64,000 bases of DNA from Paraniabella ginsengisoli (GTDB lineage Bacteria; Bacteroidota; Bacteroidia; Chitinophagales; Chitinophagaceae). The notes under the pieces are model-generated. The model was not told the DNA's origin. It made no database searches and worked only from the letters and a program-made list of their open reading frames with translations. The stretch lies in contig NZ_JAKWBL010000001.1 in the NCBI RefSeq assembly GCF_022513635.1, positions 310,001 through 374,000 on the forward strand, in the 5' to 3' direction. The position numbers were made by a program, and so were the translations under genes. Within the stretch, counting starts at the first letter, position 1, and each line of letters begins with the position of its first letter. This document shows, piece by piece, positions 46,557-56,700 of the stretch.

Positions 46557-47780
46557 TTATTCACTCCTCAAGGAAAAATGCTGCTTTGAGGCTTTTACCG
46601 CCGGAAACCAGGCCGCCAGAAAAGATACAACCAGTACTGTTGTGGTTACCAAAATAAAGTCAGTTATTTTTAATTCCACCGGGAAATAATTTATTAGAAA
46701 AGATCCACCTTCCAACGGAACTAAATGAAATTGTTTCTGCAATATAACCAGTGCCAGTGCAATCAGCATACCAATGCCGCCGCCAATGGCCGCTAGGAGA
46801 AAGCCCTCACCTAAAAATACTTTTAAAATAAAATGCTGTGGCGCACCAAGTGCGTTTAATACGCTTATATCTTTTTGTTTTTCAAGCACAAGCATAGTTA
46901 AGGCACCAACCATGTTAAAAGCAGCAACAATAAGAATGATACACAGCACTGCATAAAAGATCCAGCGTTCCAGGTTCATGATGGCATATAGGCTCTGATT
47001 TTGTTGATACCTGTTTTGTATTTTGTATCTGGATCCGAATATAGCTGCCAGTTGTTGGCCTGTTTCATCTGCTTCACTCGGGTTTTTCAGCAAAATTTCA
47101 ACACCGCTATAATCATTTGAATTTAAACGCATAGCTTGTTGTAAAAAAACAAGGTTAGTTATTACGTACTTATTGTCGAAGTCCTGTTGTATCATAAATG
47201 AACCTGCGGTATGAATAGTATCGGAACTGATATTCTCTAGCTCACTCAATTCTTCAGAGTTACTTTTGCGGGGTACATAAATACTTAATGGTATAACATC
47301 ACTTCCTGCCCGTATTCCAAGCGCTCCTTCTATACCAACGCCTAAAACCAGCAACGGCTGTTGGCTTGTACCTATATCAAATTTTCCAGAATAGATATGC
47401 TGGTCAACAGTTGTAGTTGTTTTATAATTATTATCTACGCCTTTAAGATGTACAATAGATTGATTATTGCCATTTTGTAAAATAGCTTTTTCTTCCACAA
47501 CAAGTGAAAAATTTTTAATGTTGTGAATTCCTTTTATTTGTTGAAGCTGATCTTGGGTAAGGGTAAGTGTTTTGCCGGAAGCTGGGCTTATTTTAAGATC
47601 AGGATAGAAAGATGCATATAACGACTTCACCAATCCTTCAAAACCATTGAAAACACTAAGCACGAGGATCAGCGATGCGGTTCCCACAACAATTGCCACA
47701 ATGCATATCCACGAAATAATGTTGATTGCATTAGTAGACTTTTTTGCTTTAAAATAACGCCAGGCAAAAAGAGAAGTCAA
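46557..47780 (-). CDS. FtsX-type ABC transporter permease (LolC/LolE-like)
   Basis: Inner-membrane permease of the lipoprotein-release type. An N-terminal helix (INIISWICIVAIVVGTASLI) is followed by a large periplasmic MacB-type domain (about residues 45-265) and three C-terminal helices with FtsX motif NMVGALTMLVLEKQKDISVL, NALGAPQHFILKVFLGEGF. Length is 407 residues. The start is TTG at 47780, since no ATG precedes the conserved MTSLFAWRYFKAKK-like start; a TACATTTC promoter-like box lies 3 nt before it. No LolD ATPase is adjacent, as is common in Bacteroidota. Frame intact. Confidence 0.88.
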   Translation of the reverse strand: MTSLFAWRYFKAKKSTNAINIISWICIVAIVVGTASLILVLSVFNGFEGLVKSLYASFYPDLKISPASGKTLTLTQDQLQQIKGIHNIKNFSLVVEEKAILQNGNNQSIVHLKGVDNNYKTTTTVDQHIYSGKFDIGTSQQPLLVLGVGIEGALGIRAGSDVIPLSIYVPRKSNSEELSELENISSDTIHTAGSFMIQQDFDNKYVITNLVFLQQAMRLNSNDYSGVEILLKNPSEADETGQQLAAIFGSRYKIQNRYQQNQSLYAIMNLERWIFYAVLCIILIVAAFNMVGALTMLVLEKQKDISVLNALGAPQHFILKVFLGEGFLLAAIGGGIGMLIALALVILQKQFHLVPLEGGSFLINYFPVELKITDFILVTTTVLVVSFLAAWFPAVKASKQHFSLRSE

Positions 47781-47784
47781 TTTG

Positions 47785-47878
47785 AAATGTAGAATTTAGA
47801 ATGTAAAATGTTGAATGAAGAATTTAAAACGCAGCATCTATAAATTTAGATTTAATATTTAATGTTCTACATTTTAAA
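47785..47878. repeat. AT-rich degenerate TAGAATGT-type repeat
   Basis: Short imperfect units such as GTAGAATTTAGAATGTAAAA and, inverted, AATGTTCTACATTTTAAATT. Fills the ftsX-rbfA gap. Confidence 0.5.
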
Positions 47879-47880
47879 TT

Positions 47881-48254
47881 TTAACCGTCTTTCTTCCGTT
47901 CTTCTTCAATCTTCTTAAAAATCTCTTCCATTTTGAACACATGATCTAAGGTGTCGTCCGCAAAAAAACGTAACACCGGCATGCTGCGCAGCTGATGCCT
48001 AACAGAAGATGTAAGCTCTTTCTTTATTTCATGATGACGTTCTTCAATTTTTTTCAATGCAGCCTCTTTGTCATTTATTTGAAAAAACTCAGATAAAACC
48101 TGGCTTCCAGCAGGTCAGGCGTAACTTTCACGCCAGATATTGAAACCATTCCGCCACCCATCATACCCAGGCCAAGCCTTTGAAAAATGGCGTTCATTTC
48201 TTCATTCAGCAAACCTGCTACCTGTTTTTGTCGTTTACTCTCCTCCATAATCAT
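47881..48254 (-). CDS. rbfA: ribosome-binding factor A, one frameshift
   Basis: Late 30S subunit assembly factor. The corrected protein starts MIMEESKRQKQVAGLLNEEM (an ATG two codons later is also possible), continues MVSISGVKVTPDLLEARFYL, and after the shift SVRHQLRSMPVLRFFADDTL, ending KKIEEERKKDG. Frame is lost at the plus-strand A6 run (48082-48087); one base gives LSFFQINDKEAALKK. Corrected length is about 124 residues, with the KH-fold motifs RHQLR and P-x-L-x-F expected for RbfA. The upstream minus strand holds a TACTTTTA promoter-like box. Confidence 0.92.
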
Positions 48255-48340
48255 TCATTTTAGATTGTAAAAGTAGCTACTTTGTTGGTTTTGCGCCATA
48301 CATTTAACACATACAGCGATATTTTTATGGTACCAGCAAT

Positions 48341-48480
48341 CAATATATGGCATCTTCGTTGCGTCGCACGCTTGAACTGTAGAATATGTCTCAACCTATT
48401 TATTCGCAACAATTGTCTGAACCATGATTTGTAGGATTGTCAGATTAAGAGGATTTATAAATAATCAATATTCAACGTTT
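48341..48480 (+). repeat. dispersed intergenic repeat, long copy related to 7544-7690
   Basis: ATGGCATCTTCGTTGCGTCG, then TTGAACTGTAGAATATGTC, then CAATTGTCTGAACCATGATT and AATAATCAATATTCAAC in the same order as at 7544-7690. An ACATTATC triplet repeat follows at about 48490-48520. No gene in 48255-48522. Confidence 0.8.
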
Positions 48481-48522
48481 AAACCCCAAAATCATTATCA
48501 CATTATCACATTATCACATCAG

Positions 48523-49666
48523 CTAATTAGCTAATTTTATACCTATCATCCTTCCCGTATTTACAAGATTTTTTCTGGTATTTTTGATAGCCTTTTTCAG
48601 ATCCGTTTCATTGCTATTAATAGGTACTAATTCGTCAAAATATCGCCCTAACTTTTTTCACCATCATCTATTTTGCCGCCAACTGCAATAACAGAAATTC
48701 TTGCTTTCTTCGCAGCCAGCGCCACGCCATACGGCGCTTTTCCCTGTAAAGTCTGATGATCGATAGTTCCTTCCCCGGTAATAACTACATCCGCTTTTTT
48801 AAGCGGCTTTCAAAATTGATGATATCTAAAAAATAGTCAATGCCATTTACATCTTTAGCATTGCATAATGCAGAAAGAGCAGCTGCCACGCCGCCCGCAG
48901 CACCGCTATGCGGTAAAGTACTCATTTTTACGCCAGTCATTTTATAAATAACCGAGTTGAAAGTTGTAAGGCTTTTTTCCAGTTGTAAAATATCATTTTC
49001 TGTCGCACCCTTTTGCGGTCCGAATATTTGCGCAGCCCCTTTTTTGCCTAATAATTTATTTCCTACATCGCACAATACAATTATTTCGACATGCGCCAAC
49101 CGTTTTTGAAATTGAGAAAGATCAAATAGAATAAAGCTTATCCAGATCAACAGGAATATTGGTTATGGCGTTTCCTTCTTTAGTAAAAAAATGGCGCCTA
49201 ACATTTGCAATATTCCAGCACCGGCATCTACCGTGGCGCTTCCGCCAATAGCCAAAATAATTGTTGAAACATTTTTGTGTAACGCCCTTTTTATTAAAAT
49301 ACCTGTGCCGCGCGTGTTGGCATGTAAAACATTGTATTCCGAAGGCTTTAATAGTTTTAATCCTGATGAATCAGAAAGTTCAATAATGGCGGTTTGCTTA
49401 TCTTTTGTATAATATACCGGCGCAGTTATTTTTCTACCCAACGGGTCAACTGTTTTATAAAAAGTGACATGCGTTTGTAAATATTTGGAAAGTAATTTTC
49501 CTGTGCCATCACCTCCGTCTCCCACCGGCGCAATATCTATGGTGCAGGCCAACCTACTACTTACTAATCCTTCTTTAACTGCCAGCGCCGCTTCATCAGC
49601 TGGCATACTGTTTTTAAAAGCATTGGGCGCAATTACAATATGCGGAATATCATTTTTAAAAGGCAT
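48523..49666 (-). CDS. glycerate 2-kinase (GarK/GlxK family), four frameshifts
   Basis: Phosphorylates D-glycerate. Seen are the N-terminal PHIVIAPNAFKNSMPADEAA, PVGDGGDGTGKLLSKYL, ANTRGTGILIKRAL, AIGGSATVDAGAGILQMLGA, then GAAGGVAAALSALC and ADVVITGEGTIDHQTLQGKA. Frame is disturbed at plus-strand A7 (49185-49191), near 49124-49126, at T6 (48795-48800) and at T6 (48653-48658). Each small indel restores family sequence, ending NTRKNLVNTGRMIGIKLAN. Four lesions in one gene could mean real decay, but three are homopolymer losses like those in essential genes here. The 5' end overlaps the fucosidase gene by 11 nt, so they share a transcript. Confidence 0.85.
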
Positions 49667-51005
49667 TCGTTATTTTGTAAACCCATGCATCTTTGCCGGA
49701 ATGCTCGCCAGGAACCAGGTTGGGCGCAGTTATCGCAATATTGTTTGCTTTTTTAGAAAAGTTTACTTTGCCATTATATCCAAGCAATGTTACATTTTTC
49801 GCCATCACGCCGGGAATTGAAATTTGCTTTTTCCATTCGGTCACGAAAACATATAGATCGTTTCCTTTTCTTGTATAAAATGTTGTTGTATCTTTTTGTT
49901 TGGGGCTTTCTTTCCAGGCTGTGGTGCCGTAAATCGCATCACCATTGATTGTCAGCCAATCGCCCATATCTTTCAGCCGTTGTTGCATAATAACTGGTAT
50001 GGTTCCATCCGCTGCCGGGCCTATATTCAGTAACAAATTACCACCGCGAGAAACAATATCAATCAACATGTGGATGAGTTGCTTACTGGTTTGATATTGT
50101 TCCAGGTTTTCATTTCTATTATAACCAAAAGATTCTCCGATTCCTCTGCATTCTTCCCAAGGTCTTGCAAGGCTTGCATTTCCGCTGCCATATTCAGTAG
50201 TGTTAAAACCTCCGTGATTGCGACCACCACCCCAGCGATCATTAGTAACTACCGTATTTTTAACAGCAGATTCATTATACAGCCAGGTTAAAAACTCGCG
50301 GCTGCGCCAGGTGGTATCGCTTTGGTCCCACTCTCCATCCGGCCAGATAATATCGGGTTTGTAACGGGTAACCAGATCTCTCATCTGTGGTAGCATGTGT
50401 TCATCAACATACTTTTTTACATCCTGTTTATATAATGGATTATACCATTCATATAAAGAATAATAAAAGCCCATATGTAAGCCGGTTTTTTTTACAGCTT
50501 CGCTTAAATCGCCAGCCAAATCCCTATGCGGGCCAGCGTCTGCTGCATTCCAGTTCCACGACTCGCGACTTGGCCATAACGCAAAGCCATCATGGTGTTT
50601 GCTGGTAAGCACTACATATTTCGCACCCGCATCTTTAAATATTTTTGCCCATTTTTCCGGATCAAATAATTCAGCCTTGAACATGCTTGCAAAATCCTGA
50701 TAATGAAATTGAGGGCCGAAGTTCTTATTATGAAAGTCAACAAATTCTTTGTGTATTTTCAGTTTTTTATTATTCAATCTTTCCCAATACCATTCAGAAT
50801 AATTACTCCCAAATCCATCGGCGTTCGAATTGGTAGCCCACGCGGGAACACTGTATAATCCCCAGTGGATAAAGATCCCAAACTTAGCATCTGTAAACCA
50901 TTTGGGTATGGGCCTGGCGTCTAAAGATTGCCAGGTTGGCTGGTATTGAGCGTAAGTTATAGTGATACTGAAAACCAGAAGAATAGAAACAATTGTTTTG
51001 CGCAT
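49656..51005 (-). CDS. alpha-L-fucosidase (GH29)
   Basis: Periplasmic glycosidase releasing terminal fucose. A signal peptide (MRKTIVSILLVFSITITYAQ) is followed by WFTDAKFGIFIHWGLYSVPA, SKHHDGFALWPS (residues 135-146), GDLSEAVKKTGLHMGFYYSL, and WPDGEWD (221-227), in which Asp223 is the expected nucleophile. The C-terminal part is a beta domain (PGVMAKNVTLLGYNGKVNF). Length, 449 residues, fits GH29. The gene is intact and reads into glycerate kinase with an 11-nt overlap. Fucose release fits with the other sugar genes nearby. Confidence 0.94.
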   Translation of the reverse strand: MRKTIVSILLVFSITITYAQYQPTWQSLDARPIPKWFTDAKFGIFIHWGLYSVPAWATNSNADGFGSNYSEWYWERLNNKKLKIHKEFVDFHNKNFGPQFHYQDFASMFKAELFDPEKWAKIFKDAGAKYVVLTSKHHDGFALWPSRESWNWNAADAGPHRDLAGDLSEAVKKTGLHMGFYYSLYEWYNPLYKQDVKKYVDEHMLPQMRDLVTRYKPDIIWPDGEWDQSDTTWRSREFLTWLYNESAVKNTVVTNDRWGGGRNHGGFNTTEYGSGNASLARPWEECRGIGESFGYNRNENLEQYQTSKQLIHMLIDIVSRGGNLLLNIGPAADGTIPVIMQQRLKDMGDWLTINGDAIYGTTAWKESPKQKDTTTFYTRKGNDLYVFVTEWKKQISIPGVMAKNVTLLGYNGKVNFSKKANNIAITAPNLVPGEHSGKDAWVYKITNAF

Positions 51006-51128
51006 GGAATCAAAAATTTAAACGATGCCCGAATATAAGTTTAAAAAAGTTTTGCTTGACTGTTACAATTTTAATTTTATGCACGTCATTAATAAAAAAG
51101 TTCCATCTGTAAAAAAATAAATAAACAC

Positions 51129-51209
51129 ATGAAACGATTATTGATAATTCTTTCGCTGATACCACTCGTTTACAGCTCTGAACGCCTGAACATTGATCAT
51201 ATTCTGTAA
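51129..51209 (+). other. 26-codon signal-peptide-like ORF
   Basis: MKRLLIILSLIPLVYSSERL and six more codons, then a stop. It looks like a signal peptide without a mature part, between divergent GH29 and mfd genes. It may be a remnant or chance. Confidence 0.3.
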
Positions 51210-51249
51210 ATAGACAGATGATCGGTTCATTTAAAACTCAAAGTTTCTT

Positions 51250-51257
51250 TACCTTTG
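51250..51257 (+). promoter_or_regulatory. Bacteroidota -7 box before mfd
   Basis: TACCTTTG lies 7 nt before the corrected mfd ATG. A weak -33 TTTA lies 16 nt upstream. Confidence 0.6.
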
Positions 51258-51264
51258 CACACTG

Positions 51265-54200
51265 ATGAGTCAGGATGTGTTGCAGAATTTTTATCAGAAT
51301 GACCCCGCTGTTTACAAATAGCGGCTAGGATTTCTTTGCCCAAACCATCGCAAACCGCACTTACAGGACTTTTCGGAAGTTCTGCTCCTTTTGTATTCGC
51401 TGCTGCTGCCAATCATGCTTCGGAAATGAATCATGTTATTGTGTTGAACGAAGCAGAGGATGCGGCATACTTTCATAATACCCTGGAGAATATTACAGGA
51501 GCTTTGGATTTATTTTATTTTCCTTCTTCTTTTAAAACAAGAAAAAATTATCGCCAGCTCAACGCGTCGCATGTCATGCTCAGAACCGAAGCGCTTACTA
51601 AATTGGCTTCACGTACTGAAGGGCGTGAAATAAGAAAAAAGATTTTAGTTACTTACCCTGAAGCGCTTTTTGAAAAGGTTGTTGTTTCAAAAACTCTTTC
51701 CGAAAATATCATTCATATTAAAACTTCTGAAACGATTGATATCGGGCAGTTGCTTTTAAAATTGGATGAATACGGTTTTGTGAGAAGTGATTTTGTGTAC
51801 GAACCCGGTCAGTACGCACTTCGCGGTGGTATTTTTGATATTTATTCTTTCGGGAATGAAAAGCCTTATCGTTTTGAGCTGTTTGGAAATGAAGTAGATT
51901 CTATTCGAATCATTGATCCTGAAACACAGTTGAGCGAGCGCAAGTTGCTTTCCGTTTCTATTATACCTAATGTGGACACACAGTTTACTTCGGAAGAAAG
52001 AGTGTCTCTTTTCGATTTTCTGCCGGCCAATACTGCTATCTGGTTGCAGGATCAGGAGTTATGCGAAGAGCGCTTGAAGGATAATGTTGAAGAACTGAAC
52101 TATTTTTTAGAAGCCTATCCTACGTCTCAGTTTTCGGCCAATAGTGATGATGATAAATTGATAAAGAAAGATCTTTCCTCAAATGATTTTATTGATGCAG
52201 AACGCTTTCTGAAATCTATGGAAAGCCGGTCTGTATTGCATTTTGGTGGAAATGACTATGGAGCAAAAGAGGAATTTGAATTCAATACAAAATCTCAACC
52301 GGCGTTTAATCGTCAGTTTGAATTGCTAATAAAAGATCTGAAAGAAAAGGAACGTAAAGAGTACAGCGTTTATATTTTTTCAGAAAATCCTAAGCAACTT
52401 CAAAGGCTGCAAACCATTTTTGACGATCTGAAAGCAGAGCTTGTTTTCAATCCGGTTTCGCTTTCTATTCATCAGGGTTTTATCGATGATGATTTAAAAG
52501 TTGTTTGCTATACCGACCATGAAATTTTTCAGAGGTATCATAAATACAAGGTTAAGCAAGCTTATAATAAAAACAAGGCGATAACATTACGGACGCTGCG
52601 TGAGTTACAGCCCGGTGATTATGTAACGCATATAGATCACGGAGTGGGCGTGTATAGTGGTTTGCAGAAGATGGACGTTAATGGCAAGTTACAGGAAGCC
52701 GTAAGATTGATTTATAAAGACAAAGATGTTTTATATGTAAACATCAACTCGCTACATAAAATTGCAAAATATACAGGTAAGGATGGTAGCGTACCTAAAG
52801 TGAACAAGTTGGGTAGTGATGTTTGGAATCGGCTAAAAGAAAAGACCAAAGCGAAAGTAAAAGAAATTGCTTTTGATTTGATAAAGCTATACGCTAAACG
52901 TAAGGCCCAGCAAGGGTTTGCGCATACGCCGGATAATTATATGCAGACAGAACTGGAAGCCTCATTTATTTATGAAGACACTCCGGATCAAAGCAAAGCA
53001 ACAGCCGATGTGAAAAAGGATATGGAATCAGCTTCGCCTATGGATAGGCTGGTTTGCGGCGATGTAGGATTTGGGAAAACCGAAGTGGCTATCCGTGCGG
53101 CTTTTAAAACCTGCATTGATGGGAAGCAAGCGGCCGTATTAGTTCCTACAACTATTCTTGCTTTTCAACATTATAAAACTTTTAGCGACCGCCTGAAAGA
53201 ATTTCCGGTTACGGTAGATTTTATCAATCGTTTCAAAACAGCAAAAGAAAAAAGGAAACGCTTGAAAAACTGAAAGCTGGCAAGATCGATATCCTTATTG
53301 GTACGCATGGAATCATTGGCAAAGATGTGAAGTTTAAAGACCTTGGTGTGCTCATCGTTGATGAAGAGCAAAAATTTGGCGTAGCCCACAAAGAAAAAAT
53401 TAAAACAATCCGCACAACTGTGGATTGCTTAACGCTTACGGCAACGCCGATTCCGCGTACATTACAGTTTTCTTTGATGGGCGCAAGGGATTTAAGCATC
53501 ATCAATACGCCACCGCCTAATAGGCAGCCTATTCAAACGGAAGTGCAGGTGTATAATGAAGACATTATTCGCGATTCCATTTATTTTGAAACAGAACGTG
53601 GCGGACAGGTTTTCTTTATACATAATCGTGTTGCAGGCTTGGCAGAAATGGCTGCACTGATACAAGGACTTTGTCCGGATCTTTCCGTAAGCTATGCACA
53701 TGGACAAATGGAAGGTCATCAGCTGGAAGGAAAAATACTGGATTTTATCGACCGTAAATACGATGTGTTGGTTTGTACCAATATTGTGGAAAGCGGTGTA
53801 GATATTCCAAATGTGAATACGATCATTGTAAACAATGCGCATCATTTTGGGTTGAGCGATTTGCATCAGTTGCGTGGCAGGGTGGGACGAAGTAATAAAA
53901 AGGCATTCTGCTATTTGCTGGCTCCGCCGATGAGCACTTTGCCAAGTGATTCGCGCAAACGCCTGCAAACACTGGAACAGCATAGCGAACTGGGAAGCGG
54001 TTTTCAAATAGCTATGCGCGATTTGGACATTCGTGGTGCAGGGAATTTATTGGGCGGTGAACAAAGTGGCTTTATGGCGGAGATTGGTTTTGAAATGTAT
54101 CAGAAGATTTTAGATGAATCTATCCGCGAGTTAAAACGAACGGAATTCAAAGACTTGTTTAAAGAAGAGATTAGCAAGCAGGATGATTATGTGCATGATT

Positions 54201-54658
54201 GCACCATCGATACGGACTTGGAGATATTGATACCTGATGCGTATGTAGAAAATATTACAGAGCGGCTTTCGCTTTATCAGCGATTGGATAATTGTGAGAA
54301 CGACGAGGAGCTGAATGAAATGCACAAAGAATTACAAGATCGATTCGGGCCCATGCCTCCCCAGGTTGATGATTTGTTTGAAACAGTGAAATGCCGGAAA
54401 CTGGCTATCAGACTGGGTTTTGAAAAAATGACTCTTAAAAGCGAAACATTGCGTTGTCATTTTATTAACAGGCCGGATTCTCCTTATTTTGAATCTGATA
54501 TTTTTCAGAAGATCATTGATTATTTGCAAACACAGACGAATAAGGCACGCTTAAAACAAACCGGCAAATTATTCTTACTTATTGCTGAACCCATCCCATC
54601 TATGAAAGAGCTGCACGAATTTTTGAAAGATCTGTATGAGTTTGTAACCGCTAAATAA
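51265..54658 (+). CDS. mfd: transcription-repair coupling factor, two frameshifts
   Basis: Removes RNA polymerase stalled at DNA damage and recruits UvrA. The corrected start is MSQDVLQNFYQNDPAVYK at 51265; an A3 run (51316-51318) lacks one A before IAARISLPKPSQ. Domains in order: UvrB-like N-terminal region (about 1-350), RNA-polymerase-interacting domain LQPGDYVTHIDHGVGVYSGL, translocase with Walker A CGDVGFGKTEVAIRAAF, DEEQ box in LIVDEEQKFGV, TATPIPRTLQFSLMGARDLS, ESGVDIPNVNTI and QLRGRVGRS, then the C-terminal TRCF domain. A second break at A6 (53248-53253) is fixed by one A (FKTAKEKKETLEKLKAGKID). Corrected length is about 1,130 residues, normal. Confidence 0.96.
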
Positions 54659-54689
54659 ATAGTTTATGGTTTAACATTGATGAGCATTA

Positions 54690-55190
54690 TTACCGCGGCC
54701 TATCTCTCCCAACAAATCGTTCCTTTCCTTTTAAAAAATTAAGTGCCCGCAAAATATTTCTATCCAGGCTTTCTTCTGTTTTTAAGTTAGATAAATAACG
54801 GTTGATTTCCTTTTGCAATGACGGTGGAAGTGTTTCGTAAACTGCAGCCGCTTCTTTGTCTTTTTTCAAAACTTTAATAAAAGCGACAGGAACGGCGACT
54901 GTTGGAGGCGAAGTGTTATAAGATATAGTAATATCAACGGTTTCTCCAATCCGTTTTGGAGAATCTTTAAGCATTACTGTATTAATGTACAAGCGCCATA
55001 CCCCTTTATATTTTAACAAGGTTTGGGTATATGCTTTCTTGTTAAGAGTGCCTTTTACAGGTATGGGTCCTTTATCTTTTTCTGCTTGCTTAAAAATGGA
55101 TTGCAATATATTTTCAGGTAATGTAACAAAAGGATTGATCCCAATGATATCAATTGACGCGTGGAATCTTAACAGCGCATACTTTTCCAT
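54690..55190 (-). CDS. DUF1905 + YdeI/OmdA domain protein
   Basis: Two small domains: an N-terminal DUF1905 beta-barrel (MEKYALLRFHASIDIIGINP through GETVDITISYNT) and a C-terminal YdeI/OmdA helical region (ALPPSLQ-type, here TLPPSLQKEINRYLSNLKTE with RNILRALNFLKGKERF). Length, 166 residues, fits this common Bacteroidota pair. The family has been called bacteriocin-protection or OmpD-associated, but function is unclear. It is convergent with mfd. Confidence 0.82.
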   Translation of the reverse strand: MEKYALLRFHASIDIIGINPFVTLPENILQSIFKQAEKDKGPIPVKGTLNKKAYTQTLLKYKGVWRLYINTVMLKDSPKRIGETVDITISYNTSPPTVAVPVAFIKVLKKDKEAAAVYETLPPSLQKEINRYLSNLKTEESLDRNILRALNFLKGKERFVGRDRPR

Positions 55191-55208
55191 TCAATGAAAG
55201 TTAATAAA

Positions 55209-55236
55209 AAAGACTTACCTGTTAAGGCAAGTCTTT
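55209..55236 (-). terminator. intrinsic terminator after the Tat-exported Gfo/Idh gene
   Basis: AAAGACTT/AAGTCTTT stem with partly paired centre (ACCT/AGGC). On the minus strand it is followed by T-rich sequence. Confidence 0.7.
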
Positions 55237-55258
55237 AAACTAGTAATAAATTTTATGC

Positions 55259-56575
55259 TTAAAAATATTTTGTTTTACCAGGAACTGCAATTGGATAGCT
55301 TCCATCAGCGTTTGGTACTACAGGTGGTGCAGCATTGAAGCTATATTCCTTTGGCATAATATTAATACCGCTGTTCAACGCTTTTTCAAAATCAATTACC
55401 TGTCCGCTGTAAGTGGCCATACGTCCCACAATACCTGTTAAGGTACTCATGGCGCCATATTCAGCGTTGTCAAATTTATATTCACCTTTTGCAATAGCTG
55501 CAAACAGTTCATCATGTTCTGCCTGATAAGGATTGTTTTCAGTTTTTCTGTCAAATGCAAATAGCGTATTGCCTTTGTTATCTTTGATGATACCCGTATC
55601 ACCATATATTTTTCCTTTAGTTCCAACAATCAATTCATCTACTTTACTCATGGTACCTGGAATATGGCGGCACTGGCTATTTAGAACGCTGCCATCAGCA
55701 TAATGAAATTCTACAAAATGATGATCGAATATTTCGCCATACTTTTTATCGGTCCGAACCTGGCGGCCGCCCAAACCTTGAGCTTTTACGGGGTATCCGC
55801 CTTTAAACCAGTTGATCACATCAATATTATGTACGTGTTGCTCCACAATATGATCGCCACAAAGCCAGTTAAAATAATACCAGTTACGCATCTGGTATTC
55901 CATTTCTGTTTGGTTAGGTTGGCGTTCTTTAACCCACACACCATCATTATTCCACCAGGCCTGAGCTGAAGTGATATCTCCGATCAGGTCTTTCCTTTTA
56001 AATAATTCACGATAAGAATTTTGATATCTTCTTTGTAAACCAACTACAACATTTAATTTCTTTTGTTTGGCTATCTCCGCAACGTCTAATACTTTCTTAA
56101 TACCTGCCGGGTCTGTAGCAACAGGCTTTTCCATAAATACATGTTTGCCTTGCTTTACTGCTTCTTCAAAATGTATAGGTCTGAATCCCGGAGGAGTTGT
56201 TAGGATTACAACATCAGCCAATGCTATTGCTTTTTCATACGCATCAAAACCAACAAATTTTCTGTCTTCGGGCACGTCAACTTTATTTTTGTCAATGCCA
56301 GATTCTGCCAACTCTCCGGTAATGGCTTTATGACAACTATCAATTCGATCTTTAAATGCATCAGCCATAGCAACCAACTGCACGTTTTGTTTTGTGCTTA
56401 ATGCCTGCGTAGCTGCGCCTGTACCACGCCCGCCACAGCCGATCAATGCGATTTTTATAGTGCCAGCCGCACCTGAAAAGAAATTAGCCCTGCTTAAAAG
56501 TGGTGCAGCCATCAGGCCGCCAGCAAGCAAGCCGCTTTGTTGTACAAATCTTCTGCGAGTTGTTTTATTGTCCAT
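55259..56575 (-). CDS. Tat-exported Gfo/Idh/MocA family oxidoreductase
   Basis: Secreted NAD(P)-dependent oxidoreductase fold. A twin-arginine signal (MDNKTTRRRFVQQSGLLAGG) is followed by the Rossmann motif IKIALIGCGGRGTGAATQAL, EKP in KHVFMEKPVATDP, and a C-terminal substrate domain with WLCGDHIVEQHVHNIDVINW. Length, 438 residues. Such Tat-exported members are common in Bacteroidota and Planctomycetes beside sugar isomerases and glycosidases; they probably carry tightly bound cofactor. The nearby TIM-barrel isomerase and fucosidase fit a carbohydrate-processing role. Substrate unknown. Intact. Confidence 0.92.
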   Translation of the reverse strand: MDNKTTRRRFVQQSGLLAGGLMAAPLLSRANFFSGAAGTIKIALIGCGGRGTGAATQALSTKQNVQLVAMADAFKDRIDSCHKAITGELAESGIDKNKVDVPEDRKFVGFDAYEKAIALADVVILTTPPGFRPIHFEEAVKQGKHVFMEKPVATDPAGIKKVLDVAEIAKQKKLNVVVGLQRRYQNSYRELFKRKDLIGDITSAQAWWNNDGVWVKERQPNQTEMEYQMRNWYYFNWLCGDHIVEQHVHNIDVINWFKGGYPVKAQGLGGRQVRTDKKYGEIFDHHFVEFHYADGSVLNSQCRHIPGTMSKVDELIVGTKGKIYGDTGIIKDNKGNTLFAFDRKTENNPYQAEHDELFAAIAKGEYKFDNAEYGAMSTLTGIVGRMATYSGQVIDFEKALNSGINIMPKEYSFNAAPPVVPNADGSYPIAVPGKTKYF

Positions 56576-56627
56576 CTTTTTTGTTTTGATATTTATTGTA
56601 TAAAATAATTTTATTATACCAGCTTAT

Positions 56628-56677
56628 GAATATAGGGCATCGGTCTTGCGTCGCAATCACTTCATCTGTGGAATATA
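56628..56677 (+). repeat. dispersed intergenic repeat, degenerate copy
   Basis: GAATATAGGGCATCGGTCTT, then GCGTCGCAATC and TGTGGAATATA, the same order of blocks as copy 1. Confidence 0.7.
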
Positions 56678-56700
56678 AATCAACTTGCTCAACTACGCCA

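Noticed and set aside
48523..49666. Glycerate kinase as a pseudogene
   Set aside because: Four lesions are suggestive, but three are homopolymer losses of the kind seen in essential genes here, and family sequence continues to the normal end.
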